NCBI GenBank assembly: GCA_015056625.1
Contig: SVFY01000004.1
Coordinates: 148,693 to 212,692, forward strand
Direction: 5' to 3'
DNA: 64,000 nt
Source of the DNA: Butyrivibrio sp.
GTDB lineage: Bacteria > Bacillota > Clostridia > Lachnospirales > Lachnospiraceae
A model generated the notes under the pieces. It saw nothing but the letters and a program-made list of their open reading frames with translations. It had not been told where the DNA came from and did not search any database. The stretch's first letter is position 1. Every line of letters starts with the position of its first letter. The position numbers were made by a program, and so were the translations under genes. Shown here one piece after another: positions 16,704-23,806 of this stretch.

Positions 16704-17543
16704 TCAGCCGCCGCCAAGTATTACATTGACGTCAAAATCCTTGCCTGTCCTGGATTCATAAAAATCCTCTATGGTAAGCCCCTGATCCTTGGGGTCAAAA
16801 TCCACGTCTTTGGCTTTGTTCCTAAGGTTCTCGTCATCTGTAAAGAATGCATAACCCATGTTATGTATCTGCCACTCATAGGCCATATCTTCTGCTGTGC
16901 GGTAGCTAACCAGGTCTTTTCCATGAACAGGATGCTCATCAATAAGAGCCTGACAGATGATGATCATGTCTGCTTCACTATGTATCTTGTATGAGTTCTT
17001 AACCTTCCAGTTATCCGGAGTGTAAATGGCTTCAAACTCATCACCGGCGTAGTAAAATCTGTAGTTCTTGCCATTGCCATCAGTGTTGGTAAGCTCTATA
17101 TCAGCAGCAGATTCAAGGATCCCGCCTGTTGAGCCCTCATCCAGGGAAGACATTGCCTTGCTTGCCGCATCTGACAAAGCATCCTCGGAAGCCCCATTCA
17201 GCGCATCCTTTGCAGCTTCCTTAACAGACTGTTTGACCGCGTCAGTAGCCTTCTCTCCGGCATCCTTGACACCGTCCTTGACGTTTTCCTTTACTTCATC
17301 AAGCACTCCGCTGTCTTTTACCACATCGATGCTATTTTTTACTTCATCTGCTATAGATGCCGCTGTTGGTGATGCATCCTGCATTACAGAAGATGCCCCG
17401 CTTGCCATGTCGCTCATGGCATCCACAACGCCGCTTACAAGCTCGTTGGCATCATCAAGTCCTTCATTATAATCACTTAAGCTGCAGCCGGACAGGATCA
17501 ATGAAACAACAAGTCCTGCTGCCAGAATTTTCTTTTTCATCAT
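16704..17543 (-). CDS. Lipoprotein with LEA-like helical repeats, function unknown
   Basis: A 279-residue lipoprotein: signal peptide with lipobox LSGC (Cys about residue 20), then about 110 residues rich in Ala, Asp, Lys and Ser in 11-residue-like periodicity (VKENVKDGVKDAGEKATDAV), resembling late-embryogenesis-abundant or apolipoprotein-like helices. A compact C-terminal domain (about 150-270) starts YRFYYAGDEFEAIYTPDNW; I do not recognise it. It overlaps the upstream NUDIX gene by 4 nt (ATGA), so the two are translationally coupled. A stress-protective or envelope-spacer role is only a guess. Confidence 0.8.
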   Translation of the reverse strand: MMKKKILAAGLVVSLILSGCSLSDYNEGLDDANELVSGVVDAMSDMASGASSVMQDASPTAASIADEVKNSIDVVKDSGVLDEVKENVKDGVKDAGEKATDAVKQSVKEAAKDALNGASEDALSDAASKAMSSLDEGSTGGILESAADIELTNTDGNGKNYRFYYAGDEFEAIYTPDNWKVKNSYKIHSEADMIIICQALIDEHPVHGKDLVSYRTAEDMAYEWQIHNMGYAFFTDDENLRNKAKDVDFDPKDQGLTIEDFYESRTGKDFDVNVILGGG

Positions 17544-18028
17544 AAAATATTCCTGCCATTCAGCACCGCTTCGATCAGTTTGTCCTCTTTATCATAACGC
17601 ATTTTCAGGGAAAAGAACTTATCACTTTTTTCAAGCTCCTTAAAGAAGATCTTATCTCCCTCCCATAAATTAAGGGCGTAGACATCATCTTTTTTCACCC
17701 ACTCAAACACGCCTTCGTCGCAGGGGATAGGCTCACCCTCAGGTGCCTTGGCAGTGAAAAGACTCATCAGCTCATAGTCACCTTTGTCAGAAATAAAGGT
17801 GATCACCGCCCTGTAGCTTATTTTCTCCATCGGTATATCGTAACCGGTCTCCTCAAGGATCTCCCTTTTTATGCACTCTTCAGGGCTCTCTCCCTCTTCA
17901 AAGTGACCGCCAACGCCAATCCATTTGTCCTTGTTTATGTCTTTTTTCTTGGAAATCCTGTGCATCATGAGGTAGCTGTCACCTCTTTCAAGGTAACACA
18001 GAGTTGTAAGGTATTCAGATCTTGCCAT
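17540..18028 (-). CDS. NUDIX hydrolase (MutT-like)
   Basis: A 162-residue enzyme with the NUDIX box GGHFEEGESPEECIKREILEETGY region (residues about 38-60, pattern G-x5-E-x7-R-E-x2-E-E-x-G). It likely hydrolyses nucleoside diphosphate derivatives such as 8-oxo-dGTP; the true substrate cannot be read from sequence. GGAG precedes the ATG. It overlaps the downstream lipoprotein gene by 4 nt and follows rsmH by 17 bp. Confidence 0.93.
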   Translation of the reverse strand: MARSEYLTTLCYLERGDSYLMMHRISKKKDINKDKWIGVGGHFEEGESPEECIKREILEETGYDIPMEKISYRAVITFISDKGDYELMSLFTAKAPEGEPIPCDEGVFEWVKKDDVYALNLWEGDKIFFKELEKSDKFFSLKMRYDKEDKLIEAVLNGRNIL

Positions 18029-18045
18029 CTATATCTCCGATTTCT

Positions 18046-19089
18046 TTAACTTTTAATAGCCCAGCGCATCTTGGTGGACTTGCTGCGGGGATTGATCCTG
18101 CACTCCTCAGAAGAAGGCCTTATCACGTCAGATGAAACTTCGCTGTAAACGCCGTTTTTCTGAAGCTCTTTAAAGGACTTTTTCACAAGTCTGTCCTCTC
18201 CTGAATGAAAAGTCAGGATTGCCACTCTCCCGCCAGGATTAAGGATACCAGGGAGCTTTTCAAGGAATGCGTACAATACTTCAAACTCGCTGTTTACGTC
18301 TATTCGAAGAGCCTGGAACACTCTGGCGCAGCTCTTTTTCACAGCGTCAGCCTTCTCATCCTTAGGTAGCTTCCAGAGAGCGCTCTCGATGGCGTTTCGA
18401 AGGGCTGTGGTCGTGTCTATGCTTTCGCCCTTTTTCATAAGTGAAAAGACCTTGTCGGCTATCTCCTCGGCATTGGGTTCATCGGAGTTTTCAACCATCA
18501 TGCCAACAAACTCATCTCTTGTGATGTGCTTAAGGCGCTCTGCTGCTGATTCTCCGTGAGCCGGGTCCAGGCGAAGATCTAAAGGGCCATCAACCTTGTA
18601 AGAAAAGCCCCTCTCAGGGTTATCAATCTGCATGGAAGATACGCCAAGGTCAGCCAGCGCAAAATCAAAGCCTCCAGCCTCAGCTGCCACCTGATCTATG
18701 TTTGCAAAGTTAATAAGCCTGAACTTAAAGGCATCTTCGCCAAAGCCAGCATCTCTAAGACGCTTTACGGTCTTTTCAGACTCTATAGGGTCAACATCAA
18801 GGCCGTAGATACAACCACGGCCCTCCAGTTTTTCCAGCATCTTCCTGGTATGGCCACCGTACCCCAAAGTACAGTCAAGCCCCTGCTGCCCCGGCTGTAT
18901 CTGCAAAAAGTCCAGGATTTCTTTTACCATGATGGAAATGTGCATTCCAGCAGGAGTTGAGCCCTTGGCAATTACATGGTCTATAGTGTCCTTGTACTTG
19001 TCAGGGTTCTGCTCTTTGTATTTTTCTTCAAACTTTTTTGGGTACTTGCCCGAATAGTGAACACGTCTCTTGTGCTGCTGTTCTGCCAT
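18046..19089 (-). CDS. rsmH: RsmH-type 16S rRNA (cytosine-N4) methyltransferase
   Basis: A 347-residue protein with a basic N-terminal extension of about 40 residues (RRVHYSGKYPKKFEEKYKEQ) not found in standard RsmH (about 310). The SAM-binding loop LDCTLGYGGHTRKML, the segment DLGVSSMQIDNPERGFSY, PLDLRLDP and the C-terminal TFHSGEDRLVKKSFKEL identify the family, which methylates C1402 of 16S rRNA. HSGEDR differs from the common HSLEDR, and the gene is outside a division-and-wall cluster, so this may be a second, diverged RsmH paralogue. It lies 8 bp after the HIT gene. Confidence 0.85.
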   Translation of the reverse strand: MAEQQHKRRVHYSGKYPKKFEEKYKEQNPDKYKDTIDHVIAKGSTPAGMHISIMVKEILDFLQIQPGQQGLDCTLGYGGHTRKMLEKLEGRGCIYGLDVDPIESEKTVKRLRDAGFGEDAFKFRLINFANIDQVAAEAGGFDFALADLGVSSMQIDNPERGFSYKVDGPLDLRLDPAHGESAAERLKHITRDEFVGMMVENSDEPNAEEIADKVFSLMKKGESIDTTTALRNAIESALWKLPKDEKADAVKKSCARVFQALRIDVNSEFEVLYAFLEKLPGILNPGGRVAILTFHSGEDRLVKKSFKELQKNGVYSEVSSDVIRPSSEECRINPRSKSTKMRWAIKS

Positions 19090-19097
19090 TATCCGTT

Positions 19098-19523
19098 TTA
19101 CTCCAGATTGTCCTTGATCTGTTTAATAAGCTCGTCGTACTCAGCATCTGAAAGGAAGACCTTTTGTGGGTTCATCTCGAAAACTCCGCCCCACTCGTAG
19201 CCGTCCTTGTACTTGGGAACCAGGTGCATATGAAGGTGGCATCCTGTATCTCCGTATGCGCCGTAATTTACCTTGTCAGGATTAAATGACTTGTGAATAG
19301 CCTTTGCAGCTCTGTTTACGTCTGCAAAGAACTTGTTTCTGTCCTCGTCAGATATATCAACGATCTCACTGACATGATCCTTGTAAGCCACTATACATCT
19401 GCCCTTGTGGCTCTGCTCCTTAAAAAGGATCAGCTGGCTTACATCAAGGTCACAGATCTTAATTCCAAATTTTGCAAGAGGCTCCCCTCCTACACAGTAT
19501 CCACAGTTATTGTCTATTGCCAT
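19098..19523 (-). CDS. HIT family protein
   Basis: A 141-residue nucleotide-binding protein with the histidine triad CHLHMHLVPKY near residue 100, as in HINT-type nucleotidyl hydrolases acting on AMP-linked substrates. Cys6 and Cys9 (NNCGYC) might bind a metal in the N-terminal part. The gene begins a likely operon HIT - rsmH - NUDIX - lipoprotein. AGGAGG precedes the ATG, and a TATAAT lies about 33 nt upstream on the minus strand without a clear -35. Confidence 0.93.
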   Translation of the reverse strand: MAIDNNCGYCVGGEPLAKFGIKICDLDVSQLILFKEQSHKGRCIVAYKDHVSEIVDISDEDRNKFFADVNRAAKAIHKSFNPDKVNYGAYGDTGCHLHMHLVPKYKDGYEWGGVFEMNPQKVFLSDAEYDELIKQIKDNLE

Positions 19524-19608
19524 TTCTCTTTCCTCCTAAATTATCGATAGAACAATTATATCGAATTCTGAGAGCGGTGGGTATAGGACGATTTTTACTT
19601 GTATTTAT

Positions 19609-19622
19609 TTGACGCACGTCAA
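19609..19622. promoter_or_regulatory. Operator 1, inverted repeat TTGACG-CA-CGTCAA
   Basis: Perfect 6-bp half sites around CA. It overlaps the -35 of the kinase operon. A second copy is centred 42 bp downstream. Confidence 0.75.
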
Positions 19623-19637
19623 GTATTTGTATATAAT
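19609..19637 (+). promoter_or_regulatory. Promoter of the HipA-like kinase operon
   Basis: TTGACG (19609-19614), 17-bp spacer, TATAAT (19632-19637). The -35 is also the left half of operator 1, so a bound repressor would block RNA polymerase. Confidence 0.85.
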
Positions 19638-19650
19638 TAGTATAGATTAT

Positions 19651-19664
19651 TTTACGCACGTCAA
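19651..19664. promoter_or_regulatory. Operator 2, inverted repeat TTTACG-CA-CGTCAA
   Basis: Same as operator 1 with one mismatch in the left half. It lies in the leader, after the expected transcription start and before the ribosome site. The centres are 42 bp apart, which is four helical turns. Confidence 0.75.
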
Positions 19665-19683
19665 ATATTAATAGGTGGCATAC

Positions 19684-20493
19684 ATGGCAAAATTATCACT
19701 TCAAAAACAAGATCTTACATATCTGAACTGGTCTCACATCCGCTCATCCAGTGGAACTGCAGGTACTTTCTTAAAATCCAGTTCTATTATCAGTGGCGAA
19801 AAGAAATATTACAAGCTTTCAAATTTCGATCCCGCAAGAGGGATAGTTGGTCACGAATGTATAAACGAGATAATTGTTGACAGGCTTCTGACTATTTTAG
19901 GAATTGATCATCTTGAATACGAGCTGATCTACGCTGATATTGAAATAGAGCAAAAGAAATACAGCACATGGTTGTGTGCTTCCAATGATTTTAAACATCG
20001 AGGAGAAAGTAAGGTTGCACTTGATGATTTTTACAGGATAGACTCTCTTCCTGGAGAATCTCATTATGATTTTTGTGTCCGCCATGGCTGGCAGAAGTAC
20101 ATTGACACAATGCTTGTCATAGACTATTTGATCATGAACAGGGACAGACACGGCGCAAACATCGAAATATTACGTAACTCCAGAGCACATACGACCAGAA
20201 TAGCTCCACTTTTTGATCATGGTGTATCACTGCTGTACTCTTGTAATTCTGACCAGGAGGCTAAGCAGTTTGATGTTTTGGCGGATAAGCCATGCAACAA
20301 TTTCATAGGAAGCTTTTCCTGCTATGAAAATCTCAAACTCTTAACTTCTAAAGTTAAGCCCCTGGCAGGTATTCTTAAGCCCAGCCACAAGAAAGAACTG
20401 TTCGACGGCCTTAATGATATTCTCTCAAAAACATTCAGGGATCAGATCTGGAAAATGATCTATGAAAGGTACAGGATTTATGAAGATCTATGA
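19684..20493 (+). CDS. HipA/CtkA-like serine/threonine kinase (putative toxin)
   Basis: A 269-residue protein resembling the short HipA-like kinases of the CtkA type. Visible features are a Gly/Ser nucleotide loop SSSGTAGTFLK near residue 20, a conserved Lys in YYKLSNF, an alpha-C-like segment GHECINEIIVDRLL, the catalytic loop MNRDRHGANIE near residue 155 and the metal-binding FDHG near residue 178. The N-terminal HipA domain is absent; a related region may sit in the partner protein. The ATG at 19684 is chosen because AGGTGG lies 5 nt upstream; a GTG 9 nt earlier is the other option. The gene overlaps its partner by 14 nt. HipA-type kinases often act as toxins by phosphorylating translation factors; that role is inferred here. 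Confidence 0.8.
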   Translation: MAKLSLQKQDLTYLNWSHIRSSSGTAGTFLKSSSIISGEKKYYKLSNFDPARGIVGHECINEIIVDRLLTILGIDHLEYELIYADIEIEQKKYSTWLCASNDFKHRGESKVALDDFYRIDSLPGESHYDFCVRHGWQKYIDTMLVIDYLIMNRDRHGANIEILRNSRAHTTRIAPLFDHGVSLLYSCNSDQEAKQFDVLADKPCNNFIGSFSCYENLKLLTSKVKPLAGILKPSHKKELFDGLNDILSKTFRDQIWKMIYERYRIYEDL

Positions 20494-21277
20494 AATGATA
20501 AACGATGATAATAACACGGTAGTAGGCATACTTCTTTATTATGAAAAAGAAAAGAACTTCCTGATAGAACTTGATGATGCTCTCGATGAATGGAGCCTGC
20601 CATTTCTCTTTTCCCCTCTTGTCAAAAAAGGTATCTACACAATAGGAAGAGAGTTTAGCCTGATGTGGGTCAAGGAACGTATCATCCCAAGTGGAAGACA
20701 AAACATATCCAGCATACTAAAGACCCATAAACTTAAAGAATACGATGAAATGAGACTCCTTGAGCTTTCACATGGTCGCTGCTCTCAAGACTCTCTATAT
20801 ATCAAAAGAACTGATTCTTTGCCAGATTATGTGATCGCCCGCCGCAAGCACAATCTGGTGGACTGTACTGCTGCTACTGACAATACTCTTTTGTGCTTTT
20901 TTGCAGATGACACAGTAAAAAAGGCAGCTTTGTCAGATCTGGATGGTGTTGAAAAGATAGATAAGGTCAGGGAAAACCAGCTTCTCTTTTCATCCTGCAT
21001 GCTTGGAAGTGATGGCTACTATATTACATTCAATGACTCAATAGATGTTCCTTCATGGTTACTGTATGAAAAAGGACAGCTGATCCCGCTAACTTACGAG
21101 GATTTTCTGGCCTTTACAAAAAACAATATTGTTGACACTTCTGATAGCTGCAAGATCCTTGAGTGTTCCCGCCAAAACCTGGCCTACATGGTAAAGCAGG
21201 AACAATTAACACCGCTAAAGGAAGACGTTAAAGGGAATCTATACCTTAAAAAAGATGTGTTAAAACTCAGGTGGTAG
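20480..21277 (+). CDS. Three-part partner protein: HipA-N-like, DUF2442-like and HTH (putative antitoxin/repressor)
   Basis: A 265-residue protein. The first ~105 residues (VGILLYYEKEKNFLIELDDA, WVKERIIPSGRQNISSIL, HGRCSQDSLYI) look like the region that precedes the kinase core in HipA-like proteins. The middle (about 120-205, ending FNDSIDVPSWLLYEKGQ) has the pattern I associate with DUF2442, often found in antitoxins. The last ~45 residues (CSRQNLAYMVKQEQLTPL then GNLYLKKDVLKLRW) fit an excisionase/MerR-like helix-turn-helix. It starts inside the 3' end of the kinase gene; the ATG at 20480 has AAAGG about 10 nt upstream, and one at 20462 is possible. It probably binds the twin operators. 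Domain names are from memory and unverified. Confidence 0.7.
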   Translation: MKIYEMINDDNNTVVGILLYYEKEKNFLIELDDALDEWSLPFLFSPLVKKGIYTIGREFSLMWVKERIIPSGRQNISSILKTHKLKEYDEMRLLELSHGRCSQDSLYIKRTDSLPDYVIARRKHNLVDCTAATDNTLLCFFADDTVKKAALSDLDGVEKIDKVRENQLLFSSCMLGSDGYYITFNDSIDVPSWLLYEKGQLIPLTYEDFLAFTKNNIVDTSDSCKILECSRQNLAYMVKQEQLTPLKEDVKGNLYLKKDVLKLRW

Positions 21278-21291
21278 GCCATCATTCGTGG

Positions 21292-21360
21292 TCAGTTCAG
21301 AGCTTTTAAAAATTCCACCAGCGCCCTATTGTACTCTGAGATATCCGCTCTAAACCCATA
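21292..21360 (-). pseudogene. Remnant of a second DJ-1/PfpI gene 3' end
   Basis: Read on the minus strand this stretch gives DISEYNRALVEFLKALN and a stop. This matches the end of the intact DJ-1 protein next door (DIPEYNKALVEFLASKQ, stop) at 12 of 17 positions. The DNA match covers about 50 bp around 21305-21350. No start or catalytic part remains. It shows a past tandem duplication or recombination at this spot. Confidence 0.75.
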
Positions 21361-21462
21361 CCCAACTTTCAACTAACAAAGTACTGCCCAGTTTCATTAT
21401 TGCGCTTTTCTGAGAAAATGATATTATATTTTTATAAGGTGCTACCGATAGACGGTTGGCTC

Positions 21463-21603
21463 TTAACAATAGTTCGTATCAAAAAGACCGACAGCTTTGT
21501 GAGAGTCGTGGCGGTCTTTTTTGATGTCAAGATTTCTCATTCGCATCCCCTCCACAACACTGAGAGTTCTCGTAATAAGCTTTACATTGTCCCCCAAAAT
21601 CAT
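21463..21603 (-). other. 46-codon ORF coupled to the DJ-1 stop, overlapping a hairpin
   Basis: The ATG overlaps the DJ-1 stop (ATGA). The frame runs 46 codons and ends LFDTNYC. The first half is not hydrophobic. Codons 28-41 (KKDRHDSHKAVGLF) are encoded by the hairpin at 21480-21524, so the sequence may be constrained as RNA rather than protein. The charged tail reminds me of tails of small type I toxins, but I cannot verify this. It may be a truncated toxin or not translated. Confidence 0.35.
21480..21525. terminator. Bidirectional hairpin terminator with possible + strand small RNA
   Basis: AAAAAGACCG at its left pairs with CGGTCTTTTTT at its right around a partly paired loop, with T-runs in both directions. 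On the + strand a weak promoter-like pair (TTGCGC near 21400, TATTAT near 21422) could start an RNA of about 100 nt ending here. That RNA would be antisense to the end of the DJ-1 transcript. Confidence 0.55.
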
Positions 21604-22109
21604 TGCTTAGATGCTAAAAACTCCACCAGCGCCTTGTTGTACTCCGGGATGTCCGGTGGTCTGCGGGCTGAAATGATGTTTTCATCAACAACTACTGCCT
21701 CGTCAAGCCAAGTAGCACCTGCGTTTTCCATATCATCCTTGATTCCCGGAGTACTGGTGACTTTCCGGCCATCAAGAATTCCTGCAGATATCAGGACCCA
21801 GCCTGCATGGCAGATCTCGCCAATGAGTTTGCCCTCATCATTCATGCTCTTTACGATCTTAAGGACTTTTGGAAAGCGGCGCAACTTATCCGGAGCCCAT
21901 CCACCTGGCACCAGCACACCATCGTAATCCTTTGGGTCCACCTCATCAAAAGTGAGCGTAGCCTCGCAGTGTACGCCGTATTTTCCGGTATATTCGCCCT
22001 TTTTCTCTGCCACCAGGTCAACCTGTATGCCCTCTTCCCTAAGACGCATTACAGGGCACCAAAGCTCGAGATCTTCAAAGTCGTTACTTACGAGTTGTAG
22101 TATCTTCAT
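21600..22109 (-). CDS. DJ-1/PfpI family protein
   Basis: A 169-residue protein of the DJ-1/PfpI/YhbO class, which includes proteases, chaperones and deglycases for glycated proteins or glyoxals. The nucleophile elbow is EICHAGWVL (Cys about residue 99, His next to it). The conserved acid is near FEDLELW at residues 11-17, and PGGWAPDKLRR follows the second strand. AAGGAGG precedes the ATG. It starts 20 bp after higA and may be read from the higBA promoter. A remnant of a second copy lies about 240 bp beyond its stop. Confidence 0.93.
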   Translation of the reverse strand: MKILQLVSNDFEDLELWCPVMRLREEGIQVDLVAEKKGEYTGKYGVHCEATLTFDEVDPKDYDGVLVPGGWAPDKLRRFPKVLKIVKSMNDEGKLIGEICHAGWVLISAGILDGRKVTSTPGIKDDMENAGATWLDEAVVVDENIISARRPPDIPEYNKALVEFLASKQ

Positions 22110-22129
22110 GGGGAGTCCTCCTTCCGAGA

Positions 22130-22447
22130 TCAGACCTTTTGTGATATCTGTACCAAGTAATCACATTTTTTGATGCCCAATATTTCAACTTCCAATTCCA
22201 TCTTGGCATTTCTCAAGTCTATGTCATCCTGAATACTTAAAAAATAACTATCGGAAACATCAAAATACTTGGCAAGTCTCAATGATGTGTCAACTGTGAT
22301 CTTCCTTCTTCCATGGAGAATGTCCTGAATTCTTGAAGTAGGAACATTTATATCATGAGCAAGCTTGTATGCTGATACTCCATATGGATCCATGAATTCT
22401 TCTTTTAGTATCTCTCCTACTGTAGGAGTTTCTATAGTTTTTGCCAT
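22130..22447 (-). CDS. higA: HigA-type antitoxin (XRE HTH)
   Basis: A 105-residue DNA-binding antitoxin. The helix-turn-helix is visible in GVSAYKLAHDINVPTSRIQDILHGRR-type spacing at about residues 25-50, after the family start PTVGEILKEEFMDP. It neutralises HigB and represses the operon. The ATG at 22447 is chosen because AAGGAGGT lies 9 nt upstream; an upstream TTG would put that ribosome site inside the gene. It follows higB by 17 bp. Confidence 0.93.
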   Translation of the reverse strand: MAKTIETPTVGEILKEEFMDPYGVSAYKLAHDINVPTSRIQDILHGRRKITVDTSLRLAKYFDVSDSYFLSIQDDIDLRNAKMELEVEILGIKKCDYLVQISQKV

Positions 22448-22464
22448 AGTAGTTTGTACCTCCT

Positions 22465-22746
22465 TCAATGATAATCAACTATCTCAACGTTATAAAAATC
22501 TCCGTTGTCATATACAAAGCAGATTCTATACCTATCATTTATTCTAATGCTATGTTGCCCTGATCTATCCCCTTTCAGAGCTTCCAGTCTGTTAGCTGGC
22601 GGAACCCGAAGATCGTTTAAATTCTGGGCATTGTCAATCATGATAAGCTTTCTCAAGGCGATCCTTTGTATATTACTTGGCAGAATCCTTGAATATTGCT
22701 GATTATATATCTTTTCTGTTTCGCTATCTGCAAATGACCGTATCAT
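22465..22746 (-). CDS. higB: HigB-type mRNA interferase toxin
   Basis: A 93-residue RelE/HigB-fold toxin that cleaves mRNA in the ribosome. It begins IRSFADSETEKIYNQ and contains LRVPPANRLEALKGDRSGQH and RICFVYDNG, the HigB pattern with its basic catalytic residues. The toxin gene comes first, as usual for higBA. The ATG at 22746 gives the family's normal length. There is no ribosome site. The promoter -10 ends 6 nt before this ATG, so the mRNA should be leaderless. Confidence 0.93.
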   Translation of the reverse strand: MIRSFADSETEKIYNQQYSRILPSNIQRIALRKLIMIDNAQNLNDLRVPPANRLEALKGDRSGQHSIRINDRYRICFVYDNGDFYNVEIVDYH

Positions 22747-22752
22747 ATGAAT

Positions 22753-22781
22753 AGTATACACGCAGAGCATGTACACGTCAA
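22753..22781 (-). promoter_or_regulatory. Leaderless promoter of higBA
   Basis: TTGACG (22776-22781), 17-bp spacer, TATACT (22753-22758) on the minus strand; the ATG begins at 22746. The spacer and -10 contain similar short palindromic motifs (TGTACA and GTATAC), a possible HigA operator. Confidence 0.8.
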
Positions 22782-22789
22782 ATAGTTTT

Positions 22790-22823
22790 AAAAATGGCCT
22801 GTCACGAATAGACAGGCCATCTT
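22790..22823 (-). terminator. Terminator of the exopolysaccharide operon
   Basis: A 10-bp perfect stem (22794-22803 with 22811-22820) with a 7-nt loop and a T-run on the minus strand, directly after the last EPS gene and just before the higBA promoter. Confidence 0.9.
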
Positions 22824-23771
22824 TTAATATATTCCCAATTGAATTCTAAAATACTCAATAGTCCTTTTAAGTCCTTCTTCAAGATCTATTGTGGGCTTCC
22901 ACCCCAACTCTTTTTCTGCCAGATCGATCATAGGCTTACGCTGCATGGGATCGTCTTGTGGAAGCTCTTTATACACGATCTTAGAGTCCGATCCAGCTAG
23001 TTTGATAACAAGTTGCGCAAGCTCCAGCATAGTGAATTCACCTGGATTACCTATATTTACCGGCCCAGTAAAGCCATCTCTGCTATTCATCATCTTGATC
23101 ATGCCCTCGATGAGATCATCCACATAGCAAAAACTTCTGGTCTGCTTCCCATCACCATAGATAGTTATATCTTCATTGTTAAGCGCCTGTACAATAAAGT
23201 TTGAGACAACCCTGCCATCATGGGCGCTCATCCTAGGACCATAAGTATTAAAAATACGTATCACTTTAATATCGACGTTATGCTGCCTGTGATAGTCAAA
23301 AAAGAGAGTTTCAGCCATTCTCTTTCCTTCATCATAACAAGAGCGCGGTCCTATTGGGTTAACACACCCTCTGTAACTCTCAGGCTGGGGATGTATCTCA
23401 GGATCTCCATACACTTCACTGGTGCTGGCCTGTAGAATCCTTGCATGACATCTCTTGGCAAGGCCCAAAGTATTAAGCGCCCCCATAACTGAGGTCTTTC
23501 CTGTAGCAATAGGATCGTGCTGATAATGTATCGGACTTGCAGGGCACGCCAAATTATAGATCTGGTCAACCTCAACATACAAAGGCTGGGTCACATCATG
23601 TCTTATAAATTCAAAGTAATTATTGTCCATCAGATGCCTGATGTTGTCTTTACTTCCTGTAAAAAGGTTGTCGACGCAAATCACATCATTACCCTGTTCT
23701 AGAAGTTTTTCACACAAGTGTGAGCCAAGAAATCCTGCTCCACCAGTTACAAGAATGCGTTTTCGTTGCAT
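22824..23771 (-). CDS. UDP-glucuronate decarboxylase (UDP-xylose synthase)
   Basis: A 315-residue extended SDR enzyme that converts UDP-glucuronate to UDP-xylose for polymer synthesis. Features are the Rossmann start [37 protein letters not shown], catalytic STSEVYGDP and [11 protein letters not shown] (Tyr and Lys), all characteristic of the UXS group rather than GalE or RmlB. AAAGGAG precedes the ATG. It is the last gene of the EPS operon, so xylose is a likely polymer component. Confidence 0.95.
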   Translation of the reverse strand: MQRKRILVTGGAGFLGSHLCEKLLEQGNDVICVDNLFTGSKDNIRHLMDNNYFEFIRHDVTQPLYVEVDQIYNLACPASPIHYQHDPIATGKTSVMGALNTLGLAKRCHARILQASTSEVYGDPEIHPQPESYRGCVNPIGPRSCYDEGKRMAETLFFDYHRQHNVDIKVIRIFNTYGPRMSAHDGRVVSNFIVQALNNEDITIYGDGKQTRSFCYVDDLIEGMIKMMNSRDGFTGPVNIGNPGEFTMLELAQLVIKLAGSDSKIVYKELPQDDPMQRKPMIDLAEKELGWKPTIDLEEGLKRTIEYFRIQLGIY

Positions 23772-23806
23772 ATAACACTCCTTTGATCACTCTGATTTAT
23801 TATAGG

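Noticed and set aside
22824..23771. UDP-glucose 4-epimerase (GalE) or dTDP-glucose dehydratase (RmlB) assignment
   Set aside because: [11 protein letters not shown] and the HDVTQPLY segment fit UDP-glucuronate decarboxylase better.
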